A stretch of 14,012 bases of DNA from CF-96 sp036269455 (GTDB lineage: Bacteria; Chloroflexota; Dormibacteria; Aeolococcales; Aeolococcaceae). The position numbers and the translations under genes were made by a program. Location: positions 1-14,012 of the forward strand of contig DATARS010000115.1 in the NCBI GenBank assembly GCA_036269455.1, written 5' to 3'. Positions 9,944-14,012 of this stretch are shown here, piece by piece (position 1 is the first letter of the stretch; each line of letters opens with the position of its first letter). The notes beneath the pieces are model-generated. The model did no database searches. It saw only the letters and a list, made by a program, of their open reading frames with translations, and had not been told where the DNA came from.

Positions 9944-10773
9944 AACCCCAGCTCGACGAGCCGCGCCACCAGCGGGGCCGGGTCGGGGGCGGTGGTGGCC
10001 TCCCGCCGTCCGAGATTCACCTCGTCGACGACGGTGCCGTCGCGCATCACCAGGACGCGGTCGGCCCAGGCGGCGGTGCGGGCGTCGTGGGTGACCACCA
10101 GGGTGGTCTGTCCCTCGCTGTGGCAGAGCCGTGCGAGCAGCCCCATGACCTCATGCGCGGTCGCCCAGTCGAGGTTGCCGGTGGGCTCGTCGGCGAGCAG
10201 CACCGAGGGGGCGACGGCGAGCGCCCGGGCGAGGGCGACGCGCTGCTGCTCACCACCGGAGATCTCCTCGGGGCCGTGTCCCTGGAGCCCGTGGAGGTCG
10301 AGCTGGTCCATCAGCGCGTGCACCCGGCGGCGGATCACCCGGCGGCGGGCGGGACCGCCCCACCGCGACGAGCCGCGCTCGCGGCCGCGCAGCCGCAGCG
10401 GCAGCGCGACGTTCTCGGCGGCGGTGAGGCTCGGGATGAGGTTGAAGAACTGGAAGACCAGGCCGATGTGGTCGCGGCGGAAGACGGCGAGGCGCTCGTC
10501 GTCGAGGGCGTAGAGGTCGCGGCCGTCGATCACCACCCGTCCCTCGTCGGGCGGCTCGAGGCCGCCGAGGACATGGAGCAGGGTGCTCTTGCCGCAGCCG
10601 CTCGGACCCATGATCGCCACGAACTCGCCGCGGGCGACCTCGAGCGAGACCCCCGCGAGCACGTCGCGGGGCTCGCGGCTGATCCGGTAGGCCTTGCGCA
10701 CCGCCTCGACGGAGACGACGGTGCCGGTCTCCTCGCTGGTGGCCGGGGGGGCGAGGACGGCGTGGTCAGTCAA
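9940..10773 (-). CDS. ABC transporter ATPase (LolD/MacB family)
   Basis: The 277-residue ATPase has Walker A GPSGCGKST (56-64), Q-loop Q108 in FQFFNLIPSLTAAENV, signature ISGGEQQ (171-177), Walker B LLADEPTGNLD (192-202) and H-loop H229. The FQFFNL...EN and ADEPTGNLD patterns are typical of the LolD/MacB/FtsE group that partners FtsX-type permeases. I chose the TTG at 10773 because AAGGA sits seven bases upstream, inside the last codons of the CAP gene, and upstream in-frame sequence is non-conserved proline-rich antisense-like residues. It overlaps the CAP stop by eight bases and the permease GTG by four. An arginine-rich insertion (131-150) in the helical subdomain is unusual. The target is unknown. 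Confidence 0.93.
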   Translation of the reverse strand: MTDHAVLAPPATSEETGTVVSVEAVRKAYRISREPRDVLAGVSLEVARGEFVAIMGPSGCGKSTLLHVLGGLEPPDEGRVVIDGRDLYALDDERLAVFRRDHIGLVFQFFNLIPSLTAAENVALPLRLRGRERGSSRWGGPARRRVIRRRVHALMDQLDLHGLQGHGPEEISGGEQQRVALARALAVAPSVLLADEPTGNLDWATAHEVMGLLARLCHSEGQTTLVVTHDARTAAWADRVLVMRDGTVVDEVNLGRREATTAPDPAPLVARLVELGL

Positions 10774-11824
10774 GGAGGTGTCCTTCGAGCACGGCCTCGA
10801 CGGAGTCGGAGAGGAGGCCCTGGGGGGTGTACAGCAACGGGGCCGCGACCGCGGCGGGGGTGGGAGCGGCGGCACCGGCGCCGCCCGCGGAGGCGAGGCT
10901 GGCGGGGACGAACGGAGGCGGGGAGGGGGTGGTGGCCGGGGTGGGGGCCGGGGTCGGGGCCGGCGCCGCCGGAGCCTGGGTGGGCACCGGGGTCTGCACC
11001 AGCGGGACGGGGATCGGGATGGTCGGCAGCTTGATCGGAGGGATGATCGGGCGCGGCGTGGGCCGGGGCGTCGGCCGCGGCGCGGGCGGGGGCGCGCCGC
11101 CACCACCACCGCTGAGCCGGGCGAACTCCTCGGCGACCATCCAGACCCCGTTGTACGGGCCGCCGCTGGTGGCCTGGTCCCTCCAGTTGTCGCCGATCTC
11201 CGACCCGATGCCCATCTGGGTGTAGTTGCCGTTGAGGATGTTCGCCCGGTGGGGCGGGCTGTTCATGAAGCCGGTGTTCAGCGAGCCCGCGGCGGAGGCG
11301 GGATCGCCGCCGCCGGACTGCCATTCGATGTTCTCGCCCCAGGCCGTCCAGGGAACCCCGTCGGCGCTGAGCATGTTGTCCGCCATCTGGCCGCAGCCGA
11401 GGATGGGGTGGTCGAAGTAGTCGCGCTGGATCATGTCCAGGGCGCGGCCGTTGACCACCAGCCCGTTGCAGTTGTACGGACGGTTGTCGGCGATCGAGCC
11501 GAGGGTGCCGTTCCAGACCACCGCGGCGACGCCGTTGCTGGTGCGGTCCTGGTTGGTCAGCGAGAGCAGGTTGGAGTCGAGGGTGCTGTTCGACGCCAGC
11601 GCGCTCAGCGGGGTGGCACCGCCCAGGCCGGCGGCGACGCCACCGAGCCCTGCGGCCGCGGCGAGCGACACGGCGAGCGCCCGCTGGTGACCCGACAGCC
11701 CGGCGTGCTCGACGTCGGGGTCGTCACCGGCGGGCAGGTGGCGCACCACGGCGGCCGAGCTCTGCAGCTCCGCCCAGCGCCGTGCCCGCCGCTCCGCCCC
11801 GTCCCGCTCGCCGCCGGTGGTCAT
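10766..11824 (-). CDS. CAP/SCP-domain protein with N-terminal anchor and proline-rich tail
   Basis: The 352-residue product has a 47-residue charged N-terminus and one hydrophobic segment (48-70). An AxA site (75-77, ALA) could make the segment a long signal peptide. The CAP/SCP domain (about 84-236) shows LLSLTNQDRTSNG (86-98), YFDHP (136-140), a GEN motif (163-165), FMNSPPHRANILNGNYTQMGIG (187-208) and MVAEEFA (229-235). The histidines at 139 and 192 and the glutamates at 164 and 232-233 are the usual cavity residues. The tail is low-complexity (about 240-315, with PTPRPTPRP repeats), then a short ordered-looking end. CAP proteins are secreted and bind or modify extracellular targets in some species; bacterial functions are largely unknown. 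The ATG overlaps the cpaF stop (ATGA). Confidence 0.88.
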   Translation of the reverse strand: MTTGGERDGAERRARRWAELQSSAAVVRHLPAGDDPDVEHAGLSGHQRALAVSLAAAAGLGGVAAGLGGATPLSALASNSTLDSNLLSLTNQDRTSNGVAAVVWNGTLGSIADNRPYNCNGLVVNGRALDMIQRDYFDHPILGCGQMADNMLSADGVPWTAWGENIEWQSGGGDPASAAGSLNTGFMNSPPHRANILNGNYTQMGIGSEIGDNWRDQATSGGPYNGVWMVAEEFARLSGGGGGAPPPAPRPTPRPTPRPIIPPIKLPTIPIPVPLVQTPVPTQAPAAPAPTPAPTPATTPSPPPFVPASLASAGGAGAAAPTPAAVAAPLLYTPQGLLSDSVEAVLEGHLLD

Positions 11825-12987
11825 GACCGCCGTCGGTCGGTGTCGACTGCCTGCTGCGCCGCCCGGCGGTCCGGGAAGAGACGCGCCAGCTCGGCGGGCA
11901 TCGGGATCCCCATCTCGAAGAGACGGTTGATGATCTGCGGGCGGATCCCGGTGGAGGTGAACTCACCGATGATCTTCCCGTGCTCGTCGGCACCCTTCGA
12001 GGTGAAGACGAAGATGTCCTGCATGGTGATGGTGTCGCCCTCCATGCCGATCACCTCGGTCACGGAGGTGACCCGCCGCGAGCCGTCCTTGAGGCGGCTC
12101 AGCTGGACGATGAGGTTGATCGCCGAGGCGACCTGCTGGCGGATGGCGCGGACCGGGAGGTCCATGCCCGCCATCAGCACCAGGGTCTCGAGGCGGCCGA
12201 GGCAGTCGCGTGGATTGTTGGAGTGGATGGTGGTGAGCGAGCCGTCATGGCCCGTGTTCATCGCCTGGAGCATGTCCAGGGCCTCGCCGCCGCGGCACTC
12301 GCCGACGACGATGCGGTCGGGCCGCATGCGCAGGCTGTTGATGACCAGCTCGCGGATCGCGATCCGACCCTCGCCGTTCACGTCCGCGGGACGCGCCTCC
12401 ATCCGGCAGACGTGCTCCTGGTTGAGCTGGAGCTCGGCCGCGTCCTCGATGGTGACGATGCGCTCGTCGATCGGGATGAAGGAGGAGCAGACGTTGAGGA
12501 GGGTGGTCTTTCCGGTGCCGGTGCCGCCGCTGATCATGATGTTCGCGCGGGCGAGCACGCAGGCCTTGAGGAAGGAGGCGGACGCCTCGGTGAGCGTGCC
12601 GAAGTTGATGAGGTCGCTCGCCTGGTAGGGATCCTTGGAGAACTTGCGGATGGTGAGCATCGGCCCGTCGACCGCGATCGGCGGCACCACCGCGTTGACG
12701 CGCGAGCCGTCGAGCAGACGCGCATCGCAGAGCGGCTGGCGGTAGTCGATGCGGCGGCCCACCGCGGAGACGATGAGGTCGATGACACGCAGGAGGTGGT
12801 TCTCGTCATCGAAGCGCACGTCCGTGAGCAGGATCTTGCCCCCGCGCTCCACGTACACCATGTCGGTGCCGTTGACCATGATCTCGGTGAGGCTGTCGTC
12901 CTCGACGAGCGGCCGGAGCGGACCCAGTGCCTCGAGGTAACGCGCCATCTCCTCGGAGGTGCGGGTGGTGGAGGGAGTGCTGATCAC
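11821..12987 (-). CDS. cpaF: CpaF/TadA-type secretion ATPase
   Basis: Type II/IV secretion ATPase of the Tad pilus class. The 388 residues include an N-terminal domain (about 12-115) with LTEIMVNG (33-40) and PLCDARLLDGSRVNAVVPP (85-103), then Walker A SGGTGTGKTT (153-162), TIEDAAELQL (179-188), Walker B RIVVGECRGGEALDML (225-240), and the His box GHDGSLTTIHSNNP (246-259). The C-terminal ending STGIRPQIINRLFEMGI is a common CpaF end. The GTG at 12987 has GGAG 13 bases upstream, an imperfect spacing. The family is usually followed by tadB and tadC; here the next gene is the CAP protein. It may power a pilus or secretion platform encoded elsewhere, or work with the genes of this cassette. Confidence 0.93.
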   Translation of the reverse strand: MISTPSTTRTSEEMARYLEALGPLRPLVEDDSLTEIMVNGTDMVYVERGGKILLTDVRFDDENHLLRVIDLIVSAVGRRIDYRQPLCDARLLDGSRVNAVVPPIAVDGPMLTIRKFSKDPYQASDLINFGTLTEASASFLKACVLARANIMISGGTGTGKTTLLNVCSSFIPIDERIVTIEDAAELQLNQEHVCRMEARPADVNGEGRIAIRELVINSLRMRPDRIVVGECRGGEALDMLQAMNTGHDGSLTTIHSNNPRDCLGRLETLVLMAGMDLPVRAIRQQVASAINLIVQLSRLKDGSRRVTSVTEVIGMEGDTITMQDIFVFTSKGADEHGKIIGEFTSTGIRPQIINRLFEMGIPMPAELARLFPDRRAAQQAVDTDRRRS

Positions 12988-13041
12988 GGGTGTCGGTGCG
13001 CTCCTGCGGGTGAGAGGGAGGGAGAGGACGGGTGCGGGAGG

Positions 13042-13061
13042 GCCCGACGCCCCACTCGGGC
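13042..13061 (-). terminator. Weak hairpin between comF and cpaF
   Basis: GCCCGA (13042-13047) can pair with TCGGGC (13056-13061) around an 8-base loop, 40 bases after the comF stop. No U-tract follows. On the cpaF side the minus-strand leader (12988-13040) is largely pyrimidine-rich. This could end comF transcription or be a leader structure of cpaF; the support is thin. Confidence 0.25.
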
Positions 13062-13100
13062 GCCGTGCGTTTCCCCCAGTTGCCTCGTTCGCTCGGATTC

Positions 13101-13751
13101 TCAGCCGCCACGCCGCGCACAGGAGGCCACCGCGACGGCTTCGATACGACTCACACCGGCCTGTTGCAGAGCCCGCGCAGCCGCCTCCAGCGTCGCTCCA
13201 GTTGTCAACACGTCATCCACAACCCACACCGTTGCGCCCCGAATCGGCACTCCCTCCCACACGAACGCCGACCCCAGGTTGTTTACCCTGTCGCTCTTTG
13301 TCAGACCGACCTGTGCGCGCGTGTCACGGACCCGTCGCAGTCCCGCGCACGGCGGCGGAAGCTCGCACACCGCGCAGATCGCCGACGCCGCCACCTCCGC
13401 CTGATTGAACCCGCGCAGCCGCCTCCGCCGGTGACCGAGCGGCACCGCCACCACCACGTCCGGCGCCGGCGCCTGCCGGAGGGCGGGGTACAGCCGCTCC
13501 GCCGCCACGGTGGCGATGAGCCGCATCGCCCGCCGGCATCCGCGGTACTTCGCCGCATGGATGGCGCCGCGCGCCGGGGGCGCCAGGGGGAGGGCGGCGT
13601 GGCAGATGCCGTACGGGGTCGGCCGCGGCGGTGGGAGCGGAAGCGCCTCGGCGATCTCCACGCAGAGCTCGCAGAGCACGTCCGGCGCCGGCTCCCCACA
13701 CCCTGCACAGTGCCGCGGCGCGACCGCATCGAGGAGCCGGGCCAGGAGCAT
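13101..13751 (-). CDS. comF: ComF family protein (phosphoribosyltransferase-like, competence)
   Basis: ComF is needed for DNA uptake in transformable bacteria and is thought to link the uptake machinery to single-strand DNA processing. The 216-residue product begins with a zinc-finger-like pair, CAGC (15-18) and CELC (27-30). It continues with AKYRG (67-71), VPLGHRRRRLRGFNQAE (103-119), RDTRAQVGLTKSDRVNN (142-158), and the PRPP-binding loop VVDDVLTTGAT (177-187), all in the standard ComF order and length. I prefer the ATG at 13751 because it begins the conserved domain, but no Shine-Dalgarno is visible; an ATG at 13790 would overlap the HNH gene and add 13 residues. Codon use is relaxed in the last third (13141-13320, about 62-68% GC), in contrast to up to 82% in the first half. 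Confidence 0.95.
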   Translation of the reverse strand: MLLARLLDAVAPRHCAGCGEPAPDVLCELCVEIAEALPLPPPRPTPYGICHAALPLAPPARGAIHAAKYRGCRRAMRLIATVAAERLYPALRQAPAPDVVVAVPLGHRRRRLRGFNQAEVAASAICAVCELPPPCAGLRRVRDTRAQVGLTKSDRVNNLGSAFVWEGVPIRGATVWVVDDVLTTGATLEAAARALQQAGVSRIEAVAVASCARRGG

Positions 13752-13760
13752 ATGCACGGA

Positions 13761-13777
13761 CTGTACTACAGATCTGT
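13761..13777. promoter_or_regulatory. Overlapping palindromes ahead of comF
   Basis: CTGTACTACAG (13761-13771, inverted arms CTGTA and TACAG around one base) overlaps the perfect palindrome ACAGATCTGT (13768-13777). Together they sit 10-26 bases before the comF ATG at 13751 and across the HNH stop. It could be an operator; no known motif is matched with confidence. Confidence 0.35.
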
Positions 13778-14012
13778 GGTGGCTGGGCATGAGAAGACCC
13801 ACTCCGGGGGCCGTTTCCAGGCGCCGAGGGTGGTGCGGCCGATCACCTGCCGGTCGGGGGTGACGAAGGCGAGGTTGCCGTCCGAGCCCCAGCAGATGTC
13901 CACGTCGTCGTGGCAGCGGTCGTGGTGAAATCTGCACAGGGTCAGGAGATTCCACATCCTGGCGGGACCATTCCAGTAGATCGGGATGGTGTGGTGCACC
14001 TCGCTCCGCGAC
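13766..14012 (-). CDS. HNH endonuclease, C-terminal part (DUF222/13E12-like), cut by window edge
   Basis: Open to the window edge, the frame reads SRSEVHHTIPIYWNGPARMW and then NLLTLCRFHHDRCHDD. That is the HNH core with the VHH histidine pair, the asparagine and CRFHH. It continues DICWGSDGNLAFVTPDRQVI, the short region that typically follows HNH in DUF222-linked nucleases of Actinobacteria. The N-terminal domain is outside the window, so the DUF222 link is inference. These proteins often occur as many divergent copies per genome, and their role is not settled. The stop (13768-13766) overlaps a palindrome ahead of comF. The GTG at 13999 is probably not the true start because the conserved EVHH block begins just upstream. 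Confidence 0.8.
   Translation of the reverse strand, partial: SRSEVHHTIPIYWNGPARMWNLLTLCRFHHDRCHDDVDICWGSDGNLAFVTPDRQVIGRTTLGAWKRPPEWVFSCPATTDL

Noticed and set aside
7457..10513. Plus-strand open frame of about 1000 codons
   Set aside because: Antisense to the permease and ABC ATPase; low-complexity Gly/Arg/Ala composition.
11000..11100. Repeat array in the DNA of the proline-rich tail
   Set aside because: It is codon repetition of PTPRPTPRP within a gene, not a stand-alone repeat or CRISPR array; no spaced identical repeats are present.
10774..11109. ABC ATPase extended upstream to 11109
   Set aside because: The extension is Arg/Pro-rich shadow of the CAP gene's proline-rich tail; the TTG at 10773 has a good ribosome binding site.
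13752..13955. ComF extended upstream to 13955
   Set aside because: The extra residues are read from the HNH coding region in another frame and are Arg/Pro-rich; ComF homology begins at about 13751.

Overview
This is a GC-rich window (samples of ordinary coding sequence are about 72-82% GC) in which every gene I can support lies on the minus strand, so it reads from right to left. The organism looks like a high-GC Gram-positive-type or Chloroflexota/Dormibacterota-like bacterium. The reasons are the composition, a SecA with an extended segment (about residues 196-224) that I recall from Chloroflexota SecA, a DUF222-type HNH nuclease, and the gene order comF, secA, prfB, ftsE, ftsX. The phylum is an inference and was not tested.

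Layout, 14012 to 1: the C-terminal end of an HNH endonuclease (13766-14012, cut by the window edge); comF (13101-13751); a tightly overlapping four-gene cassette of a CpaF/TadA-type secretion ATPase, a membrane-anchored CAP/SCP-domain protein with a proline-rich tail, an ABC ATPase and a large FtsX/MacB-type permease (7451-12987); secA (4458-7427); a small accessory block of a VOC/glyoxalase-like protein, a HAD-like protein, a secreted four-cysteine protein and a ribbon-helix-helix protein (2436-4411); prfB with its programmed +1 frameshift (1274-2399); ftsE (243-953); and the start of ftsX (1-246).

In many Firmicutes and Actinobacteria the order is comF, hpf, secA, prfB, ftsE, ftsX. The window keeps that backbone, but the hpf slot between comF and secA holds the CpaF-CAP-ABC cassette, and a second accessory block sits between secA and prfB. 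The backbone serves general housekeeping: protein export (SecA), termination at UGA/UAA (RF2) and control of peptidoglycan hydrolysis at division (FtsEX).

The most interesting candidate for an undescribed system is the cassette. Stop and start codons overlap at each of its three internal junctions, which implies translational coupling of a Tad-type ATPase without TadB/TadC neighbours, a surface CAP protein and a mechanotransmission-type ABC pair. Regulatory DNA of note: the prfB recoding site (CTTTGAC preceded by GGGAG), a palindrome just upstream of the ribbon-helix-helix gene, a 10-bp perfect hairpin after the secreted-protein gene, overlapping palindromes ahead of comF, and a roughly 50% GC island at about 3430-3650 that contains a spaced 9-bp direct repeat.
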